A stretch of 56,770 bases of DNA from Verrucomicrobiia bacterium Tous-C4TDCM (GCA_002304315.1 NEUO01000003.1:1-56770); one strand, 5' to 3'; numbered from the stretch's first letter, positions 17,233 to 28,086 are shown. The notes: generated from the letters alone by a model not told the origin. Translations and numbers: made by a program.

Positions 17233-17892
17233 TCACCTGAGAATGTACCCCGCCGTCGCCACGACGTGGCAGGCGCTGCCGGCGAGGACGAAGAGGTGCC
17301 AGATGGCGTGGTTGAAGCGGAGGGACTTCCAGGCGAAGAAGATCACGCCGAGGGTGTAGCAGAGGCCGCCGGCGACCATCCAGGCGACGCCGACGGGAGA
17401 CAGGGCGCGGAGCATCGGGCCGAAGGCGAAGACGGCGAGCCAGCCCATGACGATGTAGAGCGCGGTGGACCACCAGGTGTCGCGTTTGCCGCGGGTGAAG
17501 GTTTTCAGAAGCACCCCACCGAGGGCCATGCACCAGACGATCCCGAACAAGGACCAGCCCCAGGGACCGCGCAGGGCGACCAGGCTGAGTGGGGTGTAGG
17601 AGCCGGCGATCAAGAGGTAGATGCAGGCGTGGTCGAGGGCCTGCAGCATCGGCTTTTTCCGCGGGCAGGTGGTCGCGTGGTAGAGCGTCGAGGAGAAGTA
17701 GAGCAGCACCAGCGTCCCGCCGAAGACGGTGGCGGAGAGGGTGCGGAAGGTTTCGCCACCGGCGGTCACTACCATGACGACCAGCGCGACGATCGCCAAC
17801 GCGGTGCCGAGTGCGTGGGTTGCGATGTTGGCCAATTCTTCTGCATGGCTCTCGCACAGCGCGGAACGAGGCTTGGCATCGGGACGCTGCAT
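17233..17892 (-). CDS. Hemolysin III family (PAQR) membrane protein
   Basis: 219 aa; EELANIATHALG, YFSSTLYHATTCPRKKPMLQALDHACIYLLIAGSYTP, FNHAIWHLFVLAGSACHVVA. Confidence 0.92.
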   Translation of the reverse strand: MQRPDAKPRSALCESHAEELANIATHALGTALAIVALVVMVVTAGGETFRTLSATVFGGTLVLLYFSSTLYHATTCPRKKPMLQALDHACIYLLIAGSYTPLSLVALRGPWGWSLFGIVWCMALGGVLLKTFTRGKRDTWWSTALYIVMGWLAVFAFGPMLRALSPVGVAWMVAGGLCYTLGVIFFAWKSLRFNHAIWHLFVLAGSACHVVATAGYILR

Positions 17893-17971
17893 GGGGGGAT
17901 TATCGTCGCGTTGTCTCTGCTGTCGAGTATCTGGGCGGAACAGAAGACATCCATCGGATCAAGACCACTTC

Positions 17972-20617
17972 TCAAGGCACGCGCAGACGGTAGAAGCGCC
18001 GGGGTCCGGTCGTGGGATCTTCCACGACCACGGAAGCCCCGACATCCAAGCGAGGGTGGGTCACCGGTTGCCAAGACGCCGGATCGAGCGTGTCGCTGAA
18101 CTCGAGCACCAGTGCGGATTGGTTGGCCGGCCAGGAGAGTTCGGGGACGTTCGCGGAAATGCTGAGCGCGAGCGCCGGCATCGGCTCATTGGAATCCGCG
18201 ATGGCATCTTGATCGCGATCGAGGCCGATCCGCTCGCCGCTGCCCGGCGGCACGCCGAGCAGCGTCATCACCGCGCCGCCCGTGCCGATCGCCGCTTGCA
18301 ATTCGGCACGGGTCAAAGGTCCCAGTCCGGCTTGGTCGCTGACGTAGTCGTTCGTAGCCGGGCGGTAGCGGAAGCCGTGGCGTGCGCCGGCGAAAAGGCC
18401 GCGCAGCAGGAAATCGATGTTCCCCGCCGCAGCCTGCGACTCGAGCAGCGTCCAATCCGTGGAGGTCGCCGCAAGCGTGGTCGCGCGCGCGGTGCGCCCG
18501 TATCCGGTGGCGGGCGCGGTGCCGGTGTCGATGCATTGCACGAAGGCGCTCAGGTCGTTTTTCCGGAGGGTGTCGGTGGCAAAACTGCCGAAGACCGGAC
18601 GGCTGAGGAAGGTGAACATATCCGGATCGGTGCCGTCATGGACGAGCCCGAATCCGCTCAAAGAGACCGTCGTGGCACTGCGGACGAAGAACCGCTTCTG
18701 GTAGATGTTGCGCAGCTGCGGCACCTTGAAAGCCTGACTTTCCTGCAAGGCGGCCGCGGAGATCAGCAGACCGTTCGAGCCGGTCGGGAGCGAGTGGCAG
18801 GTATTGCAGCGCAGCCCCGTGACGTATTGGTCATTCAGATAAGTAGTGCGTCCCACGGCCGGGTTTCCCACCTGGCCGGGGAGGCTGGTCGGCAGGGTCC
18901 GGTCGAGGTTTTGATTGGGATTGGGCTGGAAAACGACGGTGTTCATGAAATCCCGGAACAACTCCGTGTCCGCGGCACTGAGCAGCGTGCCGCCGAGCAA
19001 CGAGACGAAAGCACCGTTGAAGGCCGTGAAGTCCGAGCGATCCCCCCGCCAGTGCAGGGGGCCGACGCCAACCATCCCGCGCAAAGTCTGCGTGATCATC
19101 GGCCCTTTCATCGGGTGCAGGTTGAAGGTCTGCGCGCCGGGGAACGGGGGCGGGTTGGGCTGGGTGACGGTATCCATCGAACCGCCCGGATCGCCCAGGT
19201 CCCACGCGAGTTCGTCGCGATCGCCGTCGATGTGACACACCGCGCACGATTGCGTGCCGTTTCCCGATAGCCGCGCATCGTAGAGGAAGCCGCGCCCGCG
19301 CCGGATCGCTTCGGGCGTGGGATCAAACATGCCCGCAGCCACTTCGGTGAGCACTTGCCCGGTGGCGGTGTCGATGACGGTGATCGTGTTGGAAATCCGG
19401 TTGAGCACGTAAAGCCGGCCGGTCGCCGACTGCAGCGCGAGCCCGCGCGGGCCGCGCTTGTTGCGGGGGTCGGCAATGATCCCCGTGGTGGGGCCGGTTT
19501 CGATGCGCGCGGTCACCATGCCGGTCGCCGCGTTGACCTTCGCGATGCGATCGCTGCCGAATGCCGCGACCCACAGGGCCAGGCCGGTCGAGTCGAACGC
19601 GAGGGCGGTCGGTTGCGCGAGTGCCGTGAGCTTCGCGGCGTTGTTCGGGAAGGTGTTGTAATCGACGCCCGGATTCAGATCGAATGGCGTGACGGCCGGG
19701 GTGGCGGACAACACCACCCGGGTGACGCGGTGATCGACGAGATGTCCTTTCAAGACCGGCTCGTAGCGCACCAGGTTGCGCGCTTCCGTATTCGCCACCC
19801 ACAGCTCGCCGCTCACCGGACGCACCGCGAGCGCGAAGTTCACGGTGCCGGTGCTTTTGATGTAACGCACGATTGTCCGCGTTGCCGCATTGACCTCCAC
19901 GACATCGTGGTCCGGCATGTTCGGCTTGGGATTGAGGCGGGCGTCATCGGCGGAAACGATGAGACTAACGCGCGGCGGCGGCGGCAGCGCGGGATTGGTC
20001 GGCGGAGGTTGGAGCGGCGCGATGACCTCCGGCAGGAGCGTCGTGCGATTCCCCGACAGTGCGAAGGTCGCATAGACCCTGGTGCCGTCGAGGCTCGCCG
20101 CGAGGGAGCGCGGGTTCAATCCTTGGAGGGCAATCGCGGCCTGCTCGACATGTGTTGTCAGGTGAAAGACGCGCAGAATGTTGTTCCGCGAGCAAGTCAC
20201 CCAAGCGCTCCCGCCGGCGAAGACGACATCCGCCGGCTCATCCGGACAGCTCAGGGTGTCGGTCACGATGCCGGCGGCGACCGAGACGACACTGACCGAG
20301 TCCGAAACCTCGTTGACGACCCACGCCTCGTCATTCGAGACCGCATTGACCGAAACGGGATCGATCCCCACCGCAATTTCGCGGATCAAAACCGGCGCCG
20401 CATTCGACGGATTGGAAACATCGAAGACCGAAAGCCGGCCATCCGGCGTGTTGACGGCGAAGAGACGGGTGCCGTCCGGTGACAAACAGACGGGACGGGT
20501 CTGATGCGACTCAAAGTTCACAAACGATTGCGCCTGGGCGGAGGCGGCGATGACCACCGGGAGCAAGAGCTTGCGGAGGGATGAGACCAGTCGACCAATT
20601 ACAAGCAAGACATGCAC
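17972..20617 (-). CDS. YVTN-type beta-propeller/cytochrome c domain protein
   Basis: 881 aa; repeated propeller blades (LSPDGTRLFAVNTPDGRLSVFDVSN) and heme motifs CAVCH and CNTCH. Confidence 0.85.
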   Translation of the reverse strand: MHVLLVIGRLVSSLRKLLLPVVIAASAQAQSFVNFESHQTRPVCLSPDGTRLFAVNTPDGRLSVFDVSNPSNAAPVLIREIAVGIDPVSVNAVSNDEAWVVNEVSDSVSVVSVAAGIVTDTLSCPDEPADVVFAGGSAWVTCSRNNILRVFHLTTHVEQAAIALQGLNPRSLAASLDGTRVYATFALSGNRTTLLPEVIAPLQPPPTNPALPPPPRVSLIVSADDARLNPKPNMPDHDVVEVNAATRTIVRYIKSTGTVNFALAVRPVSGELWVANTEARNLVRYEPVLKGHLVDHRVTRVVLSATPAVTPFDLNPGVDYNTFPNNAAKLTALAQPTALAFDSTGLALWVAAFGSDRIAKVNAATGMVTARIETGPTTGIIADPRNKRGPRGLALQSATGRLYVLNRISNTITVIDTATGQVLTEVAAGMFDPTPEAIRRGRGFLYDARLSGNGTQSCAVCHIDGDRDELAWDLGDPGGSMDTVTQPNPPPFPGAQTFNLHPMKGPMITQTLRGMVGVGPLHWRGDRSDFTAFNGAFVSLLGGTLLSAADTELFRDFMNTVVFQPNPNQNLDRTLPTSLPGQVGNPAVGRTTYLNDQYVTGLRCNTCHSLPTGSNGLLISAAALQESQAFKVPQLRNIYQKRFFVRSATTVSLSGFGLVHDGTDPDMFTFLSRPVFGSFATDTLRKNDLSAFVQCIDTGTAPATGYGRTARATTLAATSTDWTLLESQAAAGNIDFLLRGLFAGARHGFRYRPATNDYVSDQAGLGPLTRAELQAAIGTGGAVMTLLGVPPGSGERIGLDRDQDAIADSNEPMPALALSISANVPELSWPANQSALVLEFSDTLDPASWQPVTHPRLDVGASVVVEDPTTGPRRFYRLRVP

Positions 20618-20721
20618 CTTGTCACAAACGTTGACAAGTTGATAAGGCCGGCGCCTTCCCGCCCCCCGCCCCGCTCGTCATCGCCAATCGGGCCGGCTTC
20701 CGACAAACCACGAGGTGAATG

Positions 20722-20913
20722 GGGCCTTCTAGGATCCTCAACCGGTCCTGCTGGGAACTCGCGAGGATCGGCCGTTCCACGTCGAGATTCACCCTGCTGC
20801 CGGGCAGTCGGGTCCCGATCCCGGACACCGGTGAGCTTCCGGAGCATCTCTTCAGGATTCCCGGTGGCAGCAAAGCGAGGCTCTACATGCGGCTGAAGGT
20901 GACGCGGAAGTAG
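20722..20913 (+). pseudogene. C-terminal remnant of a secreted verrucomicrobial protein
   Basis: Reading ...SCWELARIGRSTSRFTLLPGSRVPIPDTGELPEHLFRIPGGSKARLYMRLKVTRK* lacks an upstream gene body but ends right before a terminator hairpin. Confidence 0.4.
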
Positions 20914-20916
20914 CAT

Positions 20917-20949
20917 CGGAGAGGGTGCGTCTCGCGCCCTCTCCGTTTT
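20917..20949 (+). terminator. Rho-independent terminator
   Basis: 13-bp stem CGGAGAGGGTGCG/CGCGCCCTCTCCG (one G-U), loop TCT, then TTTT. Confidence 0.75.
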
Positions 20950-20997
20950 GGCACCGGATCGCTTGCAGCAGTCCAGGGGTCTGGCTAGTCCTTGGCC

Positions 20998-22365
20998 ATG
21001 CGCACCCTCGTCCGTGACCTACTCCGCTCGACCGCTCCCGCCGACCTGATCCATGCCGCCGGCTGGGTGCGGACGCGGCGGGATTCGAAGGCGTTCTCGT
21101 TCCTGGAAATCAACGACGGATCCTGTCTCGGGAACTTGCAGATCATCGCGGACGTGGGGATTCCGGGATCGGAGAATCTTTCAAAGATGAGCACCGGGGC
21201 CTCGCTCGCGGTGGAGGGCAAGCTGGTGCCGTCGCAGGGCGGGCAGCAGGCGTGGGAGGTGCAGGCGACGGCGATCCGCCTGCTGGGTGAGGCACCGGAG
21301 GACTTTCCGCTGCAGAAAAAGGGGCACTCGACCGAGTTCCTTCGCAGCATCGCCCACCTGCGGCCGCGGACCAATCTCTACGGCGCGATGTTCCGCGTCC
21401 GCAGCCGGATGAGCCACGCGGTGCACCGCTTTTTCGCCGAGCGGAGCTTTTATTACATCCACACCCCGATCATCACCGCCAGCGACTGCGAGGGGGCGGG
21501 GGAGATGTTCCGGGTGACCACGCTGGATCCGAGCCAGGCCAAGGCGCAGTCCTACGCCGACGACTTCTTCAACAAGGCCGCGCACCTGACGGTGTCCGGC
21601 CAGCTCGAGGGCGAGACCTTCGCCTGCGCCCTAGGGAATATCTACACCTTCGGGCCGACTTTCCGCGCGGAGAATTCGAATACCTCGCGCCACGCGGCGG
21701 AGTTCTGGATGATCGAGCCGGAGATGGCTTTCTGCGATTTGCAGGGCGACATGGACCTGGCGGAGGCGATGGTGAAATACTTGGTGAAGGAGGCGCTGGA
21801 AAACCAGGACGGCGACCTTTCGATCTTCGAGAAGTTCGTCGACAAGGGCCTGCGCGAGCGGCTGGAGTTCGTGGCGGAGAATCCTTTCGAGCGGGTCTCC
21901 TACACCGAGGCGGTGGCGATTCTGCAGAAGTCGGGGAAGAGCTTCGAGTATCCGGTCGAGTATGGCCTGAACCTCCAGAGCGAACATGAGCGCTGGCTGA
22001 CCGAGGAGCATTTCAAGAAGCCGACGACGGTCTTCAACTACCCGAAGGAGATCAAACCGTTCTACATGCGGCTGAACGACGACGACAAGACGGTGACCGC
22101 GATGGACCTGCTGGTGCCGGGGATCGGCGAGATCGTGGGTGGCAGCCAGCGTGAGGAGCGGCTCGACGTGCTGCTGGCGAACATGGAGCGCCACGGGCTT
22201 TCGCTGGAGGACTACGGCTGGTATGTCGACACCCGGAAATACGGTACCGTGCCGCATGCCGGCTTCGGGATGGGCTTCGAGCGGATGCTGATGTTCGTGA
22301 CCGGGATGCAGAACATCCGCGACGTGATCCCGTTCGCCCGGACGCCGGGGCACTGCGAGTTTTAG
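20998..22365 (+). CDS. asnS: Asparagine--tRNA ligase
   Basis: [96 protein letters not shown]. Confidence 0.97.
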   Translation: MRTLVRDLLRSTAPADLIHAAGWVRTRRDSKAFSFLEINDGSCLGNLQIIADVGIPGSENLSKMSTGASLAVEGKLVPSQGGQQAWEVQATAIRLLGEAPEDFPLQKKGHSTEFLRSIAHLRPRTNLYGAMFRVRSRMSHAVHRFFAERSFYYIHTPIITASDCEGAGEMFRVTTLDPSQAKAQSYADDFFNKAAHLTVSGQLEGETFACALGNIYTFGPTFRAENSNTSRHAAEFWMIEPEMAFCDLQGDMDLAEAMVKYLVKEALENQDGDLSIFEKFVDKGLRERLEFVAENPFERVSYTEAVAILQKSGKSFEYPVEYGLNLQSEHERWLTEEHFKKPTTVFNYPKEIKPFYMRLNDDDKTVTAMDLLVPGIGEIVGGSQREERLDVLLANMERHGLSLEDYGWYVDTRKYGTVPHAGFGMGFERMLMFVTGMQNIRDVIPFARTPGHCEF

Positions 22366-22521
22366 AGGGTCGGCCCGCGCCGAGCACGGGCGCTGCAGTG
22401 GGGAGCCCGGGGTGGGGAAATTTTCTGATAGCTCCGGGAAAAATCCGCGGTTACCCGAATAGGTAGTTGTCAGACAGGTTTCCCTGTGTATTTACATTCG
22501 CAAACCTAGTCTGAAATTCTG

Positions 22522-25500
22522 ATGAAAAACCCACCGACCGGAGGTGTCTCTTCTTTGCGCCGGCATTCGCCAGCCCGCCAGCAGCCGCGCGGCTTCGCTC
22601 TCGTGATTTCCCTGTCGCTGATGGTCTTGCTGACCATCCTGGCAGTCGGCCTGCTCGGGCTTTCGAGTGTTTCGCTGGCCACGGCCACCCGGGAAACCGA
22701 TCTGGCCGAAGCGCGTGCGAATGCCCGCATGTCACTCGCCCTGGCGATCGCCCAGCTCCAGAAACAGACCGGCCCCGATCAGCGGGTGACGATCACGGCC
22801 GACCAGCTTGCTTCCAGTTCCGATGGCACGGCATCCGCGGCCGCCGCGGACCGCCGCCACTGGGCTGGGGTTTACCGCTCCTGGCCGACCACCGCGACGA
22901 CTCGCCCGACCCCCGAGTTCCTGACTTGGCTGGTGTCCGGTGAGACGAAGGAAATCGCGAAGACGGAAACGGCGAAGACCAGCGGCAGCGGTGACGATGC
23001 CGTTACGCTCGTTGGGGCGGGGACGGTCGGTAGCGAGCCCGACGGTTTTGTGAAAGCTCCTGCCCTCCGGGTGAATTCTCCTTCCGGCGGTTCTGCGCGG
23101 CTCGCTTGGTGGTCCGGTGATCAGGGCACCAAGGCTGCTATGGCCACGCCTCCGGTTTCCACCGACGAGTCTTTTGCGGCCTTGCGGGCAAGCTTGCAAG
23201 CCGCCCCCCGAAATGCCGTGGAACTGGCAGACACAGGCAGCGAAAAGCCTTTCAAGGATCTCGACTCGTCCGATCCGCGCTTGTCTTTGGTCACCGATTG
23301 GCAGCAGTCGGCCTTTTTCGCCTCCAACCCTACGGCTCCGCGGCCGCTCTTCCACGATCTGGCACCCTACTCCACCGGATTGCTCACCAACGTCCGCGCC
23401 GGCGGCTTCCGCAAGGACCTCTCGATGCAACTCGAGCGCAGCTCGTCCCAAGCACCAAAAACGCCGCTCTACACGGTGAGCGGGGAAGCCGGCATCAACC
23501 TTCAGGAACTCTGGGTTTACTACAACCTGTACAAGGATCTGAAAACCACCGGTGGTGCGACCTTTACCACCGGCGGCCGCATCGCGGGAGGCACTCGGTA
23601 TCTCGAACTCGAGCCCTCCGCCGCCGCTTGCCAGAACGACGACGAGTTTCACTTCAAACAGCCCGTCATTGTCAGCTACCAGATGGTTTTCTCGTTCGAG
23701 ACGCGTCCGGTGGATTCCAACGGCACGATGGTCAATCGGCTGCATCTCGTGGTCGATCCCATCCTGACCCTCTGGAACCCTCTCGACGTCCCGGTTGTGG
23801 TCCCGACGACTTCGTTCTTTTCGGTCAAATACTGGCAGGTCCCCTATGATCTGACTATTTCGGTCAATGGAGCGGGTAAGAAAACCTTCCCCTTCGCTGC
23901 ATCACTTTCCGGGGTTTCGGGCGATAGCAATTACCTGAGCATTCGCGTCGGCGAACTCCAGCAACTGGCCTTCAAGCCGGGTGAAGTCATCAAGGTGTCA
24001 CAAAGCGGGGACACCATCGTGAGGACCGCCCCGATCGGGCACAATCTCGCCGGCAAGTCCGGCTTCAACTACGGCGGCGGGGTCTCGCTGCCAGTCCGTG
24101 ATCTCAACGGAGCCTTTCTGGACCTGGCGGCGAACGATGTCATCACCTACGAAACCAAGGCCAACAACCTGACCTCGGGCAAGACCAGCAGCAGCGGCAA
24201 CAGCATCACCGGGGCCAACCAGCACTCCCGTCATTTCTCGCTCATGCACCACGAATGGTATGTCGGTGCGGATCGTGGTGCCGACAGCCTCGGAATTGGC
24301 GGGATTTACATGGACTACGATTTCGGGAACAAGCGACTGAAGGCCGCTGAGACCCGTGCGAGCAACGAGCCTGGAACCAAGCCCTCAGGCGAACGGCTCT
24401 ATGCCGACCGTTTCCCCGAGGTTTTCCGGCCGGTCCGCAGCCAGGACTCGCGGCCGCTTTCGGTCGCCGAGATCAACGCCCGCAAGGCCCCTTTCATGTT
24501 GCTCTCGTTCAACGCCAAGACCGAGAATGGCTCGGACCTCGGCACCCGTTACCTTTCCCGTTTCAACCCCAAGGTGTTTCATGTCGATTTCTACGACCTG
24601 ACCCAGCGCGATCGCGACATGCTGCCCTACGAATTCTCGGTCGAGCCGCTGGTCAGTTGGAAGAACCGCAGTCTCGAAGTCAGCACCAACGGCAACGCCT
24701 ACTTCGGCGGATCGATGAACGCCGAATTCGGAAACAGCTTCGTCACCAGCCACTCGGTGCCGCGCGAGCCCATCGTCTCCCTCGCCGCCTTCCAGCACTC
24801 CTTCGCCAACGGCTTCGAACTCAACAAGCCGAAGTATGGATACGCCACCATCAACGTCCGCGAGCCACTGCTTCCTCAAATCAGCCATGCGATCGGTAAC
24901 TCGATGGCTCCCTCGATGATGACTTCCGACCAGACGCAGGGTGCCCTCAGCGGCGGTCGTCCGATGGCCGACCACTCCTACCTCGCCAACCAGGCGCTGT
25001 GGGACGAATGGATGTTCTCGGGGATCGCTCCTCAGACCGTCAGCACCTTCGGCAAGACGCGCGCCCAGCGGGTGGTTGCCGAGGATTTCCTCAACGGCAA
25101 GGGCAAGCTGCCGGTCGTCCGCTTCCAGCCCGACACCGATGGCAGCGATCCTGCCAAGCTGCTGGCCAGCTTTTTCACCGGTGCCACACCTAGCGATGCC
25201 GCGACCCGCGACATCGCCAGCCTGATCCGCGTCGACGGCCTTTTTAACGTGAATTCCACTTCCGTTGAAGCGTGGAAATCCGTGCTCGGCGCGCTCAAGG
25301 GCCGCCGGGTGGTGGTGCGCGACGCCACCGGTGCCGAATCTCTTGGCGAAGGCGGCAAGCTGACTCCGGTCGCCAACCTGCATTCCCCGCAGAACGTCAT
25401 CGCAGAGGGCAATGGCAACATCGACGTGAAAGAGCCGAACCAGTGGGTCGGCCGCCGCGTGCTGGAGGACGAAGAGATCGACTCGCTGGCCCGGGCGATC

Positions 25501-26016
25501 GTGAAAGAAGTCCGCAAACGCGGGCCATTCCTTTGCCTGGCGGATTTCGTCAACCGCCGCCCCGGCAGTGATAAAGAACTCGCCCGCGCCGGCACCATCC
25601 AGAGCGCGCTTGACGCAGAGGATGTGGAAATCAACTCCGCGTTCCGCACCGGCACCCGCGCGGTGGGTTCGACCGTTTCCGCGCGCATGGCGTTCCCGAA
25701 GGCGGAGGAAGGTCCGGCCGGCTTCGGCAGCCCGGGAATCGTCAAGCAGGCCGATATCCTCACCCCGATCTCTCCGGTCCTGTCGGCCCGCTCGGACAGC
25801 TTCATTATCCGTTCCTACGGCGAGTCGGTGGACAAAAACGGCAAAGTGCTGGCCCGCGCCTGGTGCGAGGCGGTGGTCGAGCGGGATAAGAACTTCGTCG
25901 ATGAAAGCGACAAGCCGGAAGCCTTGCTGACCAGCCTCAAGAGCAACGCCAACAAGATCTTCGGCCGCCGCTATGAAATCACATCGTTTCGCTGGCTTCA
26001 TCCCGACGAAGTCTGA
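22522..26016 (+). CDS. Verru_Chthon cassette protein A (pilin-like N-terminus)
   Basis: 1164 aa; RGFALVISLSLMVLLTILAVGLLGLSSVSLATATRETDLAEARANARMSLALAIAQLQKQTGPDQRVT. Confidence 0.88.
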   Translation: MKNPPTGGVSSLRRHSPARQQPRGFALVISLSLMVLLTILAVGLLGLSSVSLATATRETDLAEARANARMSLALAIAQLQKQTGPDQRVTITADQLASSSDGTASAAAADRRHWAGVYRSWPTTATTRPTPEFLTWLVSGETKEIAKTETAKTSGSGDDAVTLVGAGTVGSEPDGFVKAPALRVNSPSGGSARLAWWSGDQGTKAAMATPPVSTDESFAALRASLQAAPRNAVELADTGSEKPFKDLDSSDPRLSLVTDWQQSAFFASNPTAPRPLFHDLAPYSTGLLTNVRAGGFRKDLSMQLERSSSQAPKTPLYTVSGEAGINLQELWVYYNLYKDLKTTGGATFTTGGRIAGGTRYLELEPSAAACQNDDEFHFKQPVIVSYQMVFSFETRPVDSNGTMVNRLHLVVDPILTLWNPLDVPVVVPTTSFFSVKYWQVPYDLTISVNGAGKKTFPFAASLSGVSGDSNYLSIRVGELQQLAFKPGEVIKVSQSGDTIVRTAPIGHNLAGKSGFNYGGGVSLPVRDLNGAFLDLAANDVITYETKANNLTSGKTSSSGNSITGANQHSRHFSLMHHEWYVGADRGADSLGIGGIYMDYDFGNKRLKAAETRASNEPGTKPSGERLYADRFPEVFRPVRSQDSRPLSVAEINARKAPFMLLSFNAKTENGSDLGTRYLSRFNPKVFHVDFYDLTQRDRDMLPYEFSVEPLVSWKNRSLEVSTNGNAYFGGSMNAEFGNSFVTSHSVPREPIVSLAAFQHSFANGFELNKPKYGYATINVREPLLPQISHAIGNSMAPSMMTSDQTQGALSGGRPMADHSYLANQALWDEWMFSGIAPQTVSTFGKTRAQRVVAEDFLNGKGKLPVVRFQPDTDGSDPAKLLASFFTGATPSDAATRDIASLIRVDGLFNVNSTSVEAWKSVLGALKGRRVVVRDATGAESLGEGGKLTPVANLHSPQNVIAEGNGNIDVKEPNQWVGRRVLEDEEIDSLARAIVKEVRKRGPFLCLADFVNRRPGSDKELARAGTIQSALDAEDVEINSAFRTGTRAVGSTVSARMAFPKAEEGPAGFGSPGIVKQADILTPISPVLSARSDSFIIRSYGESVDKNGKVLARAWCEAVVERDKNFVDESDKPEALLTSLKSNANKIFGRRYEITSFRWLHPDEV

Positions 26017-26028
26017 TACGCCACGCCC

Positions 26029-26694
26029 ATGTTTCGACGTGTCTTTCTTTTCGCCCTCGCGCTCACTGTGGTGGCCCATGCTCAAGATGCCGGTGGTTCC
26101 GGCCTGACTGTCCGTTTCCTTGCCGAACGCGCGCCCGGAAACCTGGGCAAAGTGGTGCTCGCCGCCGAGAAGGCGCGCAGCGAACCTTTCGAGCTGCCGA
26201 TCAATCACCTGTCGGATCCCCGCGTCGCGCCGGCCCGCGTCTTCAGCATCCGGCCGGAGGCGAAGGATCTGTCGATCGCCGATGTCACGCTGCCGGACGC
26301 CGGTAAATCGTTCATCGTCCTGCTCATCCCCGCGGTGGCCGGAGGCTACCAGCCCGTGGTGATCTCTGCCGAGGATCCTGACTTCAAGCCCGGCGACGTT
26401 TACTTCTACAACCATGCCGACAAGCCGGTGCTCGGCTACGTTGGTACCTCGAAGTTCATCCTGGCTCCTGCGAAAGGCCAGACGCTCCGGCCGGCCGGCG
26501 CGAAGCCGGAGAAATACTACGATGTCGGCTTCGGTGTCCGCGAAAAGGAAGGGGACCGGGCCCTCAGCACCACCCGCTGGCCGGTCGACGACAAGATCCG
26601 CTCTTACGTGTTCTTCTTCGTGAACCCGGGCACCAAGCGGCTCGACTTCCGCGCGGTCGACGAGTTCGTCCCGCCGGAAAAGCCGGCCCCCTGA
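26029..26694 (+). CDS. Hypothetical secreted protein
   Basis: 221 aa with signal peptide MFRRVFLFALALTVVAHAQDA, directly after cassette protein A. Confidence 0.7.
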   Translation: MFRRVFLFALALTVVAHAQDAGGSGLTVRFLAERAPGNLGKVVLAAEKARSEPFELPINHLSDPRVAPARVFSIRPEAKDLSIADVTLPDAGKSFIVLLIPAVAGGYQPVVISAEDPDFKPGDVYFYNHADKPVLGYVGTSKFILAPAKGQTLRPAGAKPEKYYDVGFGVREKEGDRALSTTRWPVDDKIRSYVFFFVNPGTKRLDFRAVDEFVPPEKPAP

Positions 26695-26754
26695 GCAGCG
26701 GAGGATTGCACGGTTTGCAAGATGCGGCAGGATGCTCCGTAGAACTTTCCGCCC

Positions 26755-28044
26755 ATGACCGAGAATCCGACCCTTGCCGACCGCCGTGCTTTCTTGAAAG
26801 CCGGGACCATCGCCGCCGCCGCCTCCGCCTTGCCTTCCGTGCTGAACGCGCAGGTCGCGGGCAGCGCCGAGATCAAGATCGCCCTCGTCGGCTGCGGCGG
26901 ACGGGGCAGCGGCGCCGCCGCCCAATCGCTCAACGTGCCGGGCACCAAGCTGGTCGCCATGGCGGATGCCTTCGCGGACAATGTCGAAGGCGCTTTCAAG
27001 AACCTCAAGGGCCAGTTCGGCGACCGGGTGGACGTTCCGCAAGAGCGCCGCTTCTCGGGTTTCGACGCCTACAAGAACGCCATCGACTCCGCCGACGTCG
27101 TGCTCCTCTGCACCCCTCCCGGCTTCCGGCCCACGCACTTCGAATACGCGGTCAAGCAGGGCAAGCACGTCTTCATGGAAAAGCCGGTCGCCGTCGATGG
27201 TCCGGGCATCCGCAAGGTGATCGAAGCCGCCAAGGTGGCCGACCAGAAGAAGCTGAAGGTGGTCTGCGGCCTCCAGCGCCGCTACCAGGCGAGCTACCTC
27301 GAGACCCTGAAGATGATCGAAGACGGGGCGATCGGTGATTTCGTTTCCTCCCAGGTCTATTGGGTCAGCGGCGGCGTCTGGGTCCGCGACCGCAAGCCGG
27401 AAATGAGCGAAATGCAGTATCAGATGCGGAACTGGTACTACTTCAACTGGATCTGCGGCGACCACATCACCGAACAACACGTCCACAATCTCGATGTCGG
27501 CAACTGGTTCAAGGGAGCCAATCCGGTGAAGGCCGTCGGCATGGGCGGTCGCAGCCAGCGCGTCGGAAAGAACTACGGCGAGATCTTCGACCACTTCTAC
27601 GTCGAATATACCTACGCCGACGGCACCGTGATGAACTCCCAGAGCCGTCACTGGAACGGGGTCTGGTCGCGCGTCAGCGAAACCGTCGCCGGCACCGCTG
27701 GCAGCGCCTACCCGGGCATGATCAAGGACCGCGCCGGCAAAGTCGTCTGGCGTTTCCGTGACAAGGACAATAACCCGTATCAGACCGAACACGACCGGCT
27801 CTACGATTTCATCCGCACGGACACCCCGAACAACGACGCCGTTCGCACCGCGGAAGCTACGCTGACCTCCATCCTCGGCCGCATGGCTTGCTATTCTGGT
27901 GCCGAGGTGACTTGGGACCAGGCGATGAATTCGGAGCTCGATACCCTGCCGAAGACCCTCGCCTGGGATGGCGACCCCGGTCCGAAGCCCGGTCCGGACG
28001 GGATGTATCCGAGCCCGGTTCCGGGTGCCGGCAAATATTTCTGA
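26755..28044 (+). CDS. Gfo/Idh/MocA family oxidoreductase (Tat-type leader)
   Basis: DRRAFLKAGTIAAAASALPSV; IKIALVGCGGRGSGAAAQSL, KQGKHVFMEKPVAVDGPGIRKV, EQHVHNLDVGNWF. Confidence 0.93.
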   Translation: MTENPTLADRRAFLKAGTIAAAASALPSVLNAQVAGSAEIKIALVGCGGRGSGAAAQSLNVPGTKLVAMADAFADNVEGAFKNLKGQFGDRVDVPQERRFSGFDAYKNAIDSADVVLLCTPPGFRPTHFEYAVKQGKHVFMEKPVAVDGPGIRKVIEAAKVADQKKLKVVCGLQRRYQASYLETLKMIEDGAIGDFVSSQVYWVSGGVWVRDRKPEMSEMQYQMRNWYYFNWICGDHITEQHVHNLDVGNWFKGANPVKAVGMGGRSQRVGKNYGEIFDHFYVEYTYADGTVMNSQSRHWNGVWSRVSETVAGTAGSAYPGMIKDRAGKVVWRFRDKDNNPYQTEHDRLYDFIRTDTPNNDAVRTAEATLTSILGRMACYSGAEVTWDQAMNSELDTLPKTLAWDGDPGPKPGPDGMYPSPVPGAGKYF

Positions 28045-28057
28045 CGGGCAGAGGCCC

Positions 28058-28086
28058 AGGAGTGTGGACCGCAGGTCCACACTCCT
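28058..28086. terminator. Perfect 13-bp hairpin between convergent genes
   Basis: AGGAGTGTGGACC-GCA-GGTCCACACTCCT, 14 nt after the oxidoreductase stop; no strong T tract. Confidence 0.5.

Noticed and set aside
24385-28080. 1231-aa minus ORF antisense to cassette protein A and the oxidoreductase
   Set aside because: High-GC shadow ORF; low-complexity His/Asp/Arg/Gly-rich translation with no recognisable domain, while the plus-strand genes have clear family motifs.
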